Assembly (NCBI GenBank): GCA_023460855.1
Contig: JAEWOS010000004.1
Coordinates: forward strand, 1-64,000
DNA length: 64,000 nt
Reading direction: 5' to 3'
Source of the DNA: Bacteroidota bacterium
GTDB taxonomy: Bacteria; Bacteroidota; Bacteroidia; Flavobacteriales; Weeksellaceae
Positions 1-7,777 of the stretch are shown here, in pieces. The notes beneath the pieces were generated by a model. It was given only the letters and a program-made list of their open reading frames with translations. It was not told where the DNA came from and did not search any database. Each line of letters starts with the position of its first letter. Position 1 is the first letter of the stretch. The position numbers and the translations under genes are program-made.

Positions 1-1
1 C

Positions 2-580
2 ATACGGGTAGATATGACGGCGATGACCGATGTGTCCTTTCTACTCCTTACCTTCTTTATTCTCACTGCCCAGTTTGCAAAACCCGATGTTGAGAACATT
101 ACAACACCGTCTTCAATTTCAGAGAAACTGTTACCGGATGCGAGTCTCATGACTATTCTTTCCACAACAGACGGACGATTTTATTTCACTCCGGTAGAAA
201 ATCCGAGAGAAAGAATGACGCTGCTGGAAAACATGGGTAAGAAGTACAATATGACTTTCACCGATCAGGAGAAAGTTGAATTCAGCAAAGTGCAGGCAGT
301 AGGCGTTCCAATGAATCAGCTGAAAGGATATCTTAAATTGTCTGAAGACGAAAAGAAGGCATACAAGAGTCCGACAGGAGTTCCAATGGACAGCACCAAA
401 ACGGAACTGATAGATTGGGTACAGCAAAGTTTGGCCGTTAATCCGGAGTACAAACTGGCAGTAAAAGGAGATACTAACACCAAATATCCAAGGGTAAAAG
501 CATTATTCGAAGGGTTAAGAGATATCGATTTTCTTAAATTTTGGTTGATTACTAATCAGGAGGTAAACTCTGAAAATTAG
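2..580 (+). CDS. exbD: ExbD/TolR-family biopolymer transport protein (5' end outside window)
   Basis: This is an inner-membrane stator component that couples proton flow to TonB. The reading frame is open back to base 2, and the residues before the first in-window ATG (RVD) belong to the conserved ExbD motif RVDMTxMTDV, so the true start lies upstream and this is a 3' partial gene rather than one starting at base 14. The transmembrane helix follows immediately (DVSFLLLTFFILTAQF); its leading Asp is the expected proton-carrying residue. A periplasmic domain of about 150 residues follows. It is 6 bases upstream of a second exbD and then tonB, so the missing upstream neighbour is probably exbB. 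The family call is firm; the split of roles between the two ExbD proteins is unknown. Confidence 0.92.
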   Translation: MRVDMTAMTDVSFLLLTFFILTAQFAKPDVENITTPSSISEKLLPDASLMTILSTTDGRFYFTPVENPRERMTLLENMGKKYNMTFTDQEKVEFSKVQAVGVPMNQLKGYLKLSEDEKKAYKSPTGVPMDSTKTELIDWVQQSLAVNPEYKLAVKGDTNTKYPRVKALFEGLRDIDFLKFWLITNQEVNSEN

Positions 581-586
581 AAAAAC

Positions 587-1165
587 ATGGCAGAAATAGA
601 AGTAAAAGACCATAGTAGTGACGGTGGCAAGGTACGGTCGAAGAAGCAGCCACCGCATGTAGACTTAACTCCCATGGTGGATTTGGCCTTTCTTTTGATT
701 ACATTCTTCATGTTAGTTACCACTTTTAACAAACCGAATGTAATGGATTTGGGGCTTCCGGCTAAACCTAAAGATGGCCAGAAAGCACCGGATACACAGA
801 TCAAACTTTCTAATTCAATTTCCATCTTACTGGGAGGAGACAATAAAGTTTTCTGGCATCAGCAGGATCAGACATCCCTTACAGATGCCAATCTGAATGA
901 AACCTCTTTCGACAGAGAAGGAATTAGAAAAGTTATTAGAGCAGCACAGGCTAATGCCGCTGATAAGAACCTGTTTACTGTAATTATCAAGCCTACAGAC
1001 GACGCTGCATACAGGAATTTTGTAGATATTCTTGACGAAATGGCAATTACCAAAAATGAAAGATACGGGGTAACCGATCCGAAAAGTTGGGAACTTGATG
1101 TTTACGAAAGGAAATCAGGAAGCGGAACAGCTGCACCTGCTGAACCGGCTACAGAAAATCCTTAG
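587..1165 (+). CDS. exbD: ExbD biopolymer transport protein
   Basis: This 192-residue protein has a short basic cytoplasmic tail, one transmembrane helix at about residues 33-48 and a periplasmic domain. The motif VDLTPMVDL at residues 25-33 is the ExbD signature; Asp32 corresponds to the proton-translocating aspartate of E. coli ExbD. With ExbB it forms the motor that energises TonB. It sits between another exbD and tonB (26 bases to tonB), the usual ExbD-ExbD-TonB order in flavobacteria. The C-terminus carries an Ala/Pro/Glu tail. It resembles the orphan ExbD at 44864-45388 more closely than its upstream neighbour: both share MDLGLPAK after the helix and a near-identical TVIIKP segment. Confidence 0.95.
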   Translation: MAEIEVKDHSSDGGKVRSKKQPPHVDLTPMVDLAFLLITFFMLVTTFNKPNVMDLGLPAKPKDGQKAPDTQIKLSNSISILLGGDNKVFWHQQDQTSLTDANLNETSFDREGIRKVIRAAQANAADKNLFTVIIKPTDDAAYRNFVDILDEMAITKNERYGVTDPKSWELDVYERKSGSGTAAPAEPATENP

Positions 1166-1191
1166 TAATTAACGCTAAATATTATTAAGAT

Positions 1192-2037
1192 ATGGCAGAT
1201 GAAAATGTATACAATGGTAATCCGACTTTGGATGAAATTGTATTCGAAAATAGAAATAAGGAGTACGGCGCCTACGATCTGAGAAAAACCTATCCGAAAA
1301 TTCTTACGAGAGCTTTCATTTTAGGAACTATTCTCTTTTGCCTTGTTGCAATTACTCCTTTTATCGTGATGAAGGTTCAACAGATGAATGCTAAGGAGAA
1401 AGAGGAAGTTAACGCCCAGCTCATAGATATTCTTCCGGAAGAAACAATCATCGAGGAACCGATTGAAGAAGAACCACCGCCACCACCGCCACCACCACCA
1501 GTGGAAGAGCAGCAGGTGGAAATAATACAGAACGTGGTTCCCGAGCCGAAGAAAGCTCCAAAAGTGGAAACGCCGCCACCACCAATTTCCAGACAGTTGG
1601 AAACACAGACTGGTGTGGTAGCTCAGGAAGGTGTAAAAACTCCGGTTTATACACCACCGCCGCCACCGCCTTCAACAGGAACGAAAGCAACTACTGTGGA
1701 AGTAAAGCCTCAGGTTAGTGAAACCCAGGTTTACAGCGAAGTGGAACAGCTTGCTGAATTTCCAGGTGGACTGAACGCTTTCAGAAACAGAGTAGGTGGA
1801 GATTTCGACCAGTCGGTAATGGATGGTGACGAAGGAACAGTAAAAACTACCGTATCATTTGTAGTGGAACGTGACGGAAGCATCACCGACGTTAAAGCAA
1901 ATGGCTCAAACAGATATTTCAACGAGGAAGCAGTTCGCACGGTGAAATCAATCAGAACGAAATGGAAGCCTGCGAAAATCAATGGACAGAATGTACGTTA
2001 CCGTTATACACTTCCTATTACGATGAACTTTGAATAA
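1192..2037 (+). CDS. tonB: TonB family energy transducer
   Basis: This protein transmits ExbB/ExbD proton-motive energy across the periplasm to TonB-dependent outer-membrane receptors. Its 281 residues show a cytoplasmic N-terminus with the Bacteroidota TonB motif YGAYDLR (residues 25-31), one transmembrane helix at 41-60, an acidic then proline-rich periplasmic spacer at about 80-170 (including a run of nine prolines), and a C-terminal TonB domain from about 190 that ends in a beta strand. It is the third gene of the operon and is followed by a strong terminator. A natural client in this window is the receptor at 56828-59641, although this is inference. Frames opposite the proline-rich stretch are open on the other strand but are not genes. 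Confidence 0.94.
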   Translation: MADENVYNGNPTLDEIVFENRNKEYGAYDLRKTYPKILTRAFILGTILFCLVAITPFIVMKVQQMNAKEKEEVNAQLIDILPEETIIEEPIEEEPPPPPPPPPVEEQQVEIIQNVVPEPKKAPKVETPPPPISRQLETQTGVVAQEGVKTPVYTPPPPPPSTGTKATTVEVKPQVSETQVYSEVEQLAEFPGGLNAFRNRVGGDFDQSVMDGDEGTVKTTVSFVVERDGSITDVKANGSNRYFNEEAVRTVKSIRTKWKPAKINGQNVRYRYTLPITMNFE

Positions 2038-2061
2038 TCTTCAGAAGTAATTTAATAATCA

Positions 2062-2086
2062 AGAGAGGCGATTTGCCTCTCTTTTT
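2062..2086 (+). terminator. Rho-independent terminator of the exbD-exbD-tonB operon
   Basis: An 8-bp perfect stem AGAGAGGC/GCCTCTCT with a 5-base loop is followed by TTTTT, 25 bases after the tonB stop codon. Confidence 0.88.
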
Positions 2087-2087
2087 G

Positions 2088-2095
2088 TATTTTTG
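2088..2095 (+). promoter_or_regulatory. TAnnTTTG -7 box for the 2101 gene
   Basis: TATTTTTG lies directly after the tonB terminator, and the next ATG is only 5 bases further on. A transcript starting at the usual distance would have almost no leader. No TTG -33 element is obvious. Confidence 0.55.
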
Positions 2096-2100
2096 TGCAT

Positions 2101-2292
2101 ATGATGTTTAACTGGTTATCCGTTGTCACGGGATTCTTTTATATCGTTCTCGGAATATTCGTAATTGCTAAAAAGTGGTTTCTGACACCACTTGACGATA
2201 TTATCGCATACAGCGCAGGTCTCCTGATGGTTTTTTATGGAATTTTCCGGATTTTCCGTGCTGTTTACCGAATGAGACAGTCCAAGAAATGA
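2101..2292 (+). CDS. Small two-helix membrane protein, function unknown
   Basis: About 63 residues form two hydrophobic helices (roughly residues 3-21 and 32-50) separated by a short loop with KKWFLTPLDD, and end in a basic tail RMRQSKK. I recognise no family with a function. A GTG two codons earlier would overlap the G of the promoter box, so the ATG at 2101 (or the adjacent 2104) is the better start. The last bases overlap the next gene in an ATGA arrangement, so the two are probably translated together. It may act as a membrane partner of the PstS-like lipoprotein, but only the gene order supports this. Confidence 0.72.
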   Translation: MMFNWLSVVTGFFYIVLGIFVIAKKWFLTPLDDIIAYSAGLLMVFYGIFRIFRAVYRMRQSKK

Positions 2293-3167
2293 TTAAAAAG
2301 TATTTAATTCTCACACTGCTTGCTGTTTTGTACCTGTCTACAGGTGCATGCAAGAAAAAAGAAAGTAAGGTTCCCGATTATCATAAAGGTGAACTTACAA
2401 TTCTTACAGATCCGGCATTTGAAAGTGTTACCACGGCACTTGCAGAAGGTTATATGTATACCTATCCGGACACAAAAATTACGGTAGAAACAAAAAAAGA
2501 GGATTTGGCACTGCTTGATCTGATAAATAAGAAAGTAAAAGCAGTTGTTATGTCACGGGAACTGACTCCCGAAGAAGTTGATGCCTACGAAAAAAATGTT
2601 GATCTGGAAGTTCTTCCTTCGAATTTTGCAGCAGACGCCGTAATTTTTGTGGTTCCAAAAAATTCCACACGGGAGAAAATTACGTACGAAGAAATCGTTG
2701 CGATGTTACAGTCCGAGAATAAAGAACTGATCTTTTCAGGAACCAATTCAAGCGACCTTAATTACGTGGCACAGACGCTAAAAAAAAAGCCGGCTGACCT
2801 GAAGTATTCCATTATCAGCGGCAGCGAAAACCTCATCGCTGAACTGGAAAAATATCCGGGAAAAGTAGGGGCGATCGGTCTGAATATATTAAGCAGACCA
2901 TATGGCAAAGAAGCGACTAAACTGAGAGAGCAGATTAAAATTCTGCCCGTAGAAAAAAAGGGAAAACTGCATGAAGCTACTCCCAATGAATTGCTGGAAA
3001 TGACCTACCCTTTTACCAGAGTTCTGTATTTCCTCAATAACGAAGGGAACTTTGCCATAGCCAGTGGATTTATCCGTTACAGCTGCACCCATCTTGGGCA
3101 GATGATCGTACAGAAAGAAGGTCTCCAGAAATACAACCTTTATATGCGCGAAGTACAGATGCGCTGA
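2289..3167 (+). CDS. PstS-like periplasmic substrate-binding lipoprotein
   Basis: This 292-residue protein has a lipoprotein signal (LYLSTGACKKK, anchoring Cys near residue 21) and a type II periplasmic binding fold of the PstS/PBP-like family: an N-terminal lobe starting GELTILTDPAFESV, a hinge, and a C-terminal segment with a TGFIRYS-like end (ASGFIRYSCTHLGQ). Binding proteins of this family usually bind phosphate or another oxyanion for an ABC importer. No PstC, PstA or PstB gene is near; the neighbours are a TonB operon and a TPR protein. It may therefore bind a ligand in the periplasm without an ABC partner, perhaps linked to TonB function. It overlaps the preceding gene by 4 bases. The ligand is unknown. 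Confidence 0.82.
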   Translation: MIKKYLILTLLAVLYLSTGACKKKESKVPDYHKGELTILTDPAFESVTTALAEGYMYTYPDTKITVETKKEDLALLDLINKKVKAVVMSRELTPEEVDAYEKNVDLEVLPSNFAADAVIFVVPKNSTREKITYEEIVAMLQSENKELIFSGTNSSDLNYVAQTLKKKPADLKYSIISGSENLIAELEKYPGKVGAIGLNILSRPYGKEATKLREQIKILPVEKKGKLHEATPNELLEMTYPFTRVLYFLNNEGNFAIASGFIRYSCTHLGQMIVQKEGLQKYNLYMREVQMR

Positions 3168-3271
3168 CAATCAGTAATTTATAACGTGATTTTGCCAGAA
3201 TTATTTTTGGTCTGGAAATTGCGTAAAATAATAGTGAATTATTACAACAACCATAAAAAATGAAAGACATA

Positions 3272-4924
3272 ATGAATTTAACTAAAAAATCAGTTCTCGG
3301 CTTAGCGGCACTTTTCTTTACAGGTTTCGCGTTCGGACAAACTGTACAACAGGGTATAGCGAGTATCGACAGCCACAAATATGCGAAGGCAAAACAGAAT
3401 TTTGAAGCAATGCTGAGAAATGACAAGACGGATGAGAACTATTTTTATTTAGGTAATACATATCTGAGCCAGGATGAACCCGATTTCACAAAAGCACAGC
3501 AGTATTTCAATCAGGGTCTTGCAGAAAATAATAAAAGTCATTTAAATAAAATCGGACTCGCAACTGTGAAACTGGGACGCGGCGACAAGTCCGGAATCAC
3601 CGACATTCAGTCAGTAGTTAAAGATTCCAGAGAAAAAGATGCTGAAGTTCTTTACAGAGCAGCGGAGGCGCTTACGCTTTATGATGATGCAAGCAGCCCG
3701 GATCTCGCGATTGACTATTTGAACAAAGCTATTACACGTTCAACAAAGGCCGGTGTTCCTGCGAATTACTACTATACATTAGGAGATGCCTACAGACTGA
3801 AAAGAATGCCGGGTGAAGCAATGTCCGCTTATGATAAAGCAGTGGTAGTTGCCAGCAATAAAGCATCGGTTTATACCAGAATGGCAACTTTATGGATGGC
3901 AGCACAACAGTGGAAATTAGCTAAGGAAAACATTGATAAGGCAATTGCAACGGATCCTACTTATGCACCAGCATACAAGGCAGCGGCGAACTACAATATC
4001 ATTTACAGACAGAATGCGCTCGCTGCAAAAGACCTTCTGAACTATGCGAAATATGCCGATGAAGATCCGTATACGCAGCTTGAAATTTCTAAACTGTATT
4101 TTACCGTTGACGATTTTGCAAATTCAAGAACTACACTTGATAACGTTTTCAATAAAGTAGAGGATCCGATTAAATATAAGTTGAAAGCATTCCTTCAGTA
4201 CGAACTGGATAAGAATTATACGGATGCTAAAACCAATATCGATAAATTTCTGAGCACAGCTGAGAAATCCAGAATTCAGCCGGCAGATCACGGTTTTCAG
4301 GGACTTGTTTTAGCAGGAATGGCAGCACAAGAACAGGACGCAGCGAAAAAGGCAAGCCTTTTGGCTGAAGCCAGAAACAAAGTTGCGATTGCAAAAAATG
4401 CGAAAGATGAAACGTTCGACTGGGATACGGAACTTGCAAGAGTTCAGGGTGGCGGTGGCGCTACACCTGCAGCAGTTGCAGCCGGACCTACAAATCCGAC
4501 GATTGAAGCATTAAAGCAGCAAAGTGCAGCAAAACCTACAGACACTGATCTTCTCGTAAAACTGGGAACAGCGTATCAGGAAGCTAAAAACTGGAACGGT
4601 GCAATTGCTACGTGGGATAAAATGATTTCACTGGTTCCAACATGGGCTTATTCCTACTATGCGAAAGGTGTAGCATACCAGCAAATGGAAAATAATGCCA
4701 TGGCTGAAACAGCTTATCAAAAATACATCGATACAGTAACAGCTTCTACACCTGCCGAACAGGAGCAGAACAAAGTAACGCTTTCTTACGCTTATTATCT
4801 GGTTGCATTTTTCAATCAGCAGGATAACGTAGCTAAAGCAAAAGATTATGCAGCCAAGGCTGTTCAGCTAAATCCTTCTTATCAGGATGCAGTAAATCTG
4901 AACAATCAGCTGATGAATAAATAA
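3272..4924 (+). CDS. Exported tetratricopeptide repeat protein
   Basis: From the ATG at 3272 the protein is 550 residues and begins with a clear signal peptide (KKSVLGLAALFFTGFAFG, cleavage before Q). The ATG at 3260 would only add four residues (MKDI). The body is made of TPR helix pairs spread through residues 25-360 and again from about 415 to the end, with typical positions such as YFYLGNTYL, YYTLGDAYR, LGTAYQEAKNW and YYAKGVAYQQ. The two blocks are joined by an Ala/Gly/Pro-rich linker near residues 392-410. TPR proteins are protein-binding scaffolds, and this one should lie in the periplasm. It follows the PstS-like gene by about 100 bases and may belong to the same envelope module. A terminator follows. 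Confidence 0.88.
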   Translation: MNLTKKSVLGLAALFFTGFAFGQTVQQGIASIDSHKYAKAKQNFEAMLRNDKTDENYFYLGNTYLSQDEPDFTKAQQYFNQGLAENNKSHLNKIGLATVKLGRGDKSGITDIQSVVKDSREKDAEVLYRAAEALTLYDDASSPDLAIDYLNKAITRSTKAGVPANYYYTLGDAYRLKRMPGEAMSAYDKAVVVASNKASVYTRMATLWMAAQQWKLAKENIDKAIATDPTYAPAYKAAANYNIIYRQNALAAKDLLNYAKYADEDPYTQLEISKLYFTVDDFANSRTTLDNVFNKVEDPIKYKLKAFLQYELDKNYTDAKTNIDKFLSTAEKSRIQPADHGFQGLVLAGMAAQEQDAAKKASLLAEARNKVAIAKNAKDETFDWDTELARVQGGGGATPAAVAAGPTNPTIEALKQQSAAKPTDTDLLVKLGTAYQEAKNWNGAIATWDKMISLVPTWAYSYYAKGVAYQQMENNAMAETAYQKYIDTVTASTPAEQEQNKVTLSYAYYLVAFFNQQDNVAKAKDYAAKAVQLNPSYQDAVNLNNQLMNK

Positions 4925-4945
4925 TAAACAGCAATGTTTTACTGA

Positions 4946-4970
4946 GCCCGGTATTTTTGCCGGGTTTTTT
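4946..4970 (+). terminator. Rho-independent terminator after the TPR gene
   Basis: Stem CCCGG/CCGGG with an 8-base loop is followed by six T. Confidence 0.85.
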
Positions 4971-4997
4971 GTATTTTAAATCATTCAATAAAGAATT

Positions 4998-5717
4998 ATG
5001 AAAGTTGACATACTGGCAATCGGTGCGCATCCGGATGATGTGGAACTGGGATGCGGCGGCACGATTGCAAAATTAATTTCTGAAGGAAAAAAAGTGGCCA
5101 TCGTTGATCTTACAAGAGGTGAACTCGGTACACGAGGAACTGAAGAAACCCGGGCTCAGGAATCGGCGGCCGCAACAGAAATCCTGGGAATTGCTGCACG
5201 AGAAAACCTCGATATGAAAGACGGATTTATTCTCAATACCGAAGAACATCAGTTAAAAATCGTTGAGATGGTCCGGAAATACAGGCCGGAAATTGTCTTT
5301 GCAAATGCGCTGGACGACAGACATCCCGATCACGCCAAAGCTGCAAAATTAACCGCAGATGCCTGCTTTCTTGCAGGACTGATAAAAATTGAGACGGAAT
5401 TAGACGGTGAAAAGCAGGAAGCGTGGCGGCCGAAACAGATTTACCATTACATCCAGTGGAAAGATCTCGAACCGGATTTTGTAATGGACATTTCTGATTT
5501 TATGGACAAGAAGATTCAGGCCTGCCTTGCCTATTCCACACAGTTTTACGATCCCAAATCTGATGAACCGATGACGCCTATTGCTACGAAGGATTTTCTG
5601 GAAAGCCTTACTTACCGCGCACAGAATCTGGGCAGACTTTCTGGCTGCGAATTCGCCGAGGGTTTTAACACACAGAAATTAATTGCTGTTAAGAATTTAG
5701 ATTCTTTCGTTTTGTAA
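4998..5717 (+). CDS. bshB1: Bacillithiol biosynthesis deacetylase BshB1
   Basis: BshB1 is a zinc-dependent LmbE/PIG-L-type deacetylase that converts GlcNAc-malate to GlcN-malate, the second step of bacillithiol synthesis. The 239 residues begin with the zinc-binding motif AHPDDVE (residues 10-16); a second metal-site motif DDRHPDHAKA lies near residue 110, and the C-terminal GRLSGCEFAEGF segment is typical of BshB1. The length matches the family. It suggests that bacillithiol is the cell's low-molecular-weight thiol. The other bsh genes are not in this window. Its last bases overlap the tRNA-His promoter. Confidence 0.95.
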   Translation: MKVDILAIGAHPDDVELGCGGTIAKLISEGKKVAIVDLTRGELGTRGTEETRAQESAAATEILGIAARENLDMKDGFILNTEEHQLKIVEMVRKYRPEIVFANALDDRHPDHAKAAKLTADACFLAGLIKIETELDGEKQEAWRPKQIYHYIQWKDLEPDFVMDISDFMDKKIQACLAYSTQFYDPKSDEPMTPIATKDFLESLTYRAQNLGRLSGCEFAEGFNTQKLIAVKNLDSFVL

Positions 5718-5740
5718 TTTTCCGAAAAGTACTATATTTG
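5712..5740 (+). promoter_or_regulatory. Promoter of tRNA-His (TTG-N18-TATATTTG)
   Basis: TTG at 5712-5714 and TATATTTG at 5733-5740 match the Bacteroidota -33/-7 pattern. The -33 element is inside the bshB1 stop region. Confidence 0.75.
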
Positions 5741-5753
5741 CACGCACAAAACG

Positions 5754-5827
<74 letters not shown>

Positions 5828-5835
5828 CAAAAAAA

Positions 5836-5861
5836 ACGTACTGAAATTCAGTACGTTTTTT
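5836..5861 (+). terminator. Terminator after tRNA-His
   Basis: The near-perfect palindrome ACGTACTGAA-A-TTCAGTACGT is followed by six T and preceded by a run of A, so it can also end transcription from the convergent yajC operon. Confidence 0.88.
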
Positions 5862-5880
5862 GTTTATAATGATCAGAAAA

Positions 5881-6207
5881 TTACTTCTGCTCAGTTGTAG
5901 CTTCCGGAAATCTTTGTGCGGTAAATTCGCGGGAAATAGCCGCTTTTTCAAATTTCAGCTTTCCGGATAGCGTTTCCACCACTACCCCGTCTTCCATAAT
6001 TTGAGCGATACGTCCGTGAAGTCCTGAAGTAGTCACGATTCGCTGACCAACCTTCAGGCTTTCCTGAAACGATTTTTCCTGCTTTTGCTTTCTCATCTGC
6101 GGACGGATCATCAGGAAGTAAAAACCTGCAAACATCAGCACCATCATGATGATCATCGACATTCCTCCATCTCCTGCAGCCGGTGCTGCCTGTAATACTG
6201 TTAGCAT
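5881..6207 (-). CDS. yajC: Preprotein translocase subunit YajC
   Basis: YajC is a small inner-membrane protein associated with the SecDF-YajC complex that assists Sec-dependent export. The 108 residues have a glycine-containing N-terminus, one transmembrane helix (about 16-35, IIMMVLMFAGFYFLMIRPQ) ending in the diagnostic RPQMRKQKQ, and a short beta-rich cytoplasmic domain with VGQRIVTTSGLHGRI. It is the last gene of the leftward nusB-DUF1573-yajC operon, 12 bases after its neighbour. Confidence 0.95.
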   Translation of the reverse strand: MLTVLQAAPAAGDGGMSMIIMMVLMFAGFYFLMIRPQMRKQKQEKSFQESLKVGQRIVTTSGLHGRIAQIMEDGVVVETLSGKLKFEKAAISREFTAQRFPEATTEQK

Positions 6208-6219
6208 AAATTCTGTTTC

Positions 6220-6732
6220 TTAAGGTTGCACTTCAGCTGAGAATGTAAGCAGAATTGGCGCTTTCTCAACATTTGCGAAAACTTCTGCCTGCTTGTTCTG
6301 CATACCGTCAAAGTTTGTAGAATCGAAGCTCAGGGTAATTTTTCCGGATTGTCCTGGCATGATCGGTTCTTTTGTAAAATCAGGAGCTGTACATCCACAA
6401 CCTGGCTTTACCTGAGAAATAATCAACGGATTGCTGCCGGTATTCGTTACGGTGTAATCGTGGCTCACCTGATTACCTTTTTTCACTTTACCAAATTCAT
6501 GGTGGTTTTCACTTAATGCAAGCGTCGTAAGCGGCTTGCTCTGCGCTTCGCGGATCAGATCTTCCTGCGCTGCAACCTGCGGATTTACTGCAGCAGCAGT
6601 AGTATCACCTACAACCACAGCGTTGTCTGTTGCAGTAGTTTCTACAAATTCCGAATCAACGGCAGTTGTTTCTTTTTCTTTACAGGCTGCGATGGTAAGC
6701 GCTGCAGCCATTATTAAAACGGTCTTTTTCAT
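6220..6732 (-). CDS. DUF1573 domain lipoprotein
   Basis: This 170-residue protein has a lipoprotein signal (ALTIAACKEK, Cys at about residue 17), a low-complexity Thr/Val/Ala linker, and a C-terminal immunoglobulin-like DUF1573 domain (about 70-170) marked by EFGKVKKGNQVSH, the VTNTG strand and the CGCTAPD motif. DUF1573 proteins are common in Bacteroidota and are thought to be cell-envelope proteins; the biochemical role is unknown. It begins 4 bases after nusB and is followed by yajC, so it is co-transcribed with both. Confidence 0.9.
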   Translation of the reverse strand: MKKTVLIMAAALTIAACKEKETTAVDSEFVETTATDNAVVVGDTTAAAVNPQVAAQEDLIREAQSKPLTTLALSENHHEFGKVKKGNQVSHDYTVTNTGSNPLIISQVKPGCGCTAPDFTKEPIMPGQSGKITLSFDSTNFDGMQNKQAEVFANVEKAPILLTFSAEVQP

Positions 6733-6736
6733 ATAA

Positions 6737-7654
6737 TTAAATTCTGTTTAGTTCTTTTGTGTATTTGTCGAGGATTCCGTTTACAAAAATATGCGATTTA
6801 TCTGTGGCAAATGCTTTCGCTATTTCGATGTATTCATTGATGATGATTCTTGAAGGCGTTGCCGGAAACTGATCCAGTTCCGTAATTGCGGCAACCAGAA
6901 TAATTTTGTCCATCAGCGATACACGCTCAATTTCCCAGTTCTGAAGTTTTTCCTTCAGTTTCTGTTCAGACACTTCCCAATTGGTAAGACAAAGCCTCAG
7001 TAGTCTTCTCGCAAATTTCTCGTCTTCTTCATCCTTGAGCATTTTAATCAGCGTATGCTGCTGCTGCCCTTCTTTCATAAAACCAATCGTTTTCTGAAGC
7101 ATGGAATTGGTAATGTGAAGATCATCGGACCAGCTCATTTCCTTTTCTTCCATCCTTGCATGAAAATCATCATTTTCGGCCACATATTTCAGGAACAGTT
7201 TCCCGATAAATTTCTGGTCTGTATCAAATGAGCGTTCCGGATCGTTCATATAATCGTTGTACCGCTTTCCGGCAACGATTTTCTGAAAAGTTTTTACTAG
7301 CAGTTCATCATGAAGATCCCAGGACAGTTCTTTATGCTTTGCTGTGAACTCAATGCGTTCATTGTTGTTCTCCAGCTGCAGAAGCACCTGGTTTTCGATG
7401 AATTTTTCATTTGGATTTTCTTCAGACGCGGTGCGGAAATATTTCTTTTTCGCAATATCCATCTGCTGTTGCGCAAGATCTTTAAGAGCCACCAGAAAAT
7501 TTATCTCATAAATATACAGGTGGTAAATTTTCCCGATCTCCGTGATCATATTTTTCTCCAGCACATCATGGCTGACCGGATTTTGATAATAAGAATAAAG
7601 CGCTTCCACTACTTTCTCACGTATCTGTCTTCTTCCAAGCATTTCAAAGAGCAT
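6737..7654 (-). CDS. nusB: Transcription antitermination factor NusB (long Bacteroidota form)
   Basis: NusB binds boxA RNA with NusE (S10) and promotes antitermination in rRNA operons. Only the last 120 residues or so are the classic NusB domain (from about LRLCLTNWEVSEQ, ending AKAFATDKSHIFVNGILDKY). The N-terminal 180 residues are a helical extension that is usual in Bacteroidota; it starts with a second NusB-like LGRRQIREKVVEALY segment. The full length of 305 is therefore normal for the phylum although twice that of E. coli. The start at 7654 is 10 bases after a -7 box; an ATG at 7642 (MLGRRQ) is the alternative. Confidence 0.93.
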   Translation of the reverse strand: MLFEMLGRRQIREKVVEALYSYYQNPVSHDVLEKNMITEIGKIYHLYIYEINFLVALKDLAQQQMDIAKKKYFRTASEENPNEKFIENQVLLQLENNNERIEFTAKHKELSWDLHDELLVKTFQKIVAGKRYNDYMNDPERSFDTDQKFIGKLFLKYVAENDDFHARMEEKEMSWSDDLHITNSMLQKTIGFMKEGQQQHTLIKMLKDEEDEKFARRLLRLCLTNWEVSEQKLKEKLQNWEIERVSLMDKIILVAAITELDQFPATPSRIIINEYIEIAKAFATDKSHIFVNGILDKYTKELNRI

Positions 7655-7664
7655 TTTACAGCTG

Positions 7665-7672
7665 CAAAGATA
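7665..7672 (-). promoter_or_regulatory. TAnnTTTG -7 box for the nusB operon
   Basis: The reverse strand reads TATCTTTG here, 10 bases before the nusB start. The divergent ABC transporter promoter is about 90 bases away. Confidence 0.6.
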
Positions 7673-7759
7673 GTAAAATACTGTGATTCAGAGGAAGGTT
7701 GAGCATGCGCCAAATCTTAAAAAAGGGTTAATTATTCGGTTAATGGCTGTATTAATTGC

Positions 7760-7767
7760 TATTTTTG
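7760..7767 (+). promoter_or_regulatory. TAnnTTTG -7 box for the ABC transporter
   Basis: TATTTTTG lies 10 bases before the ATG at 7778. Confidence 0.6.
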
Positions 7768-7777
7768 CAGCTACTTT

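Noticed and set aside
14..580. ExbD gene complete within the window starting at base 14
   Set aside because: The conserved RVD of the ExbD motif is encoded before base 14 and the frame is open to the window edge, so the gene begins outside.
1448..1690. Open frame on the reverse strand opposite the proline-rich part of tonB
   Set aside because: It is the complement of CCA/CCG proline codons and has no protein-like features of its own.
2289..3167. A phosphate ABC importer operon
   Set aside because: Only the binding protein is present; no permease or ATPase gene lies nearby.
6737..7654. NusB fused to an unrelated protein because of its length
   Set aside because: An N-terminal helical extension of this size is normal for NusB in Bacteroidota.
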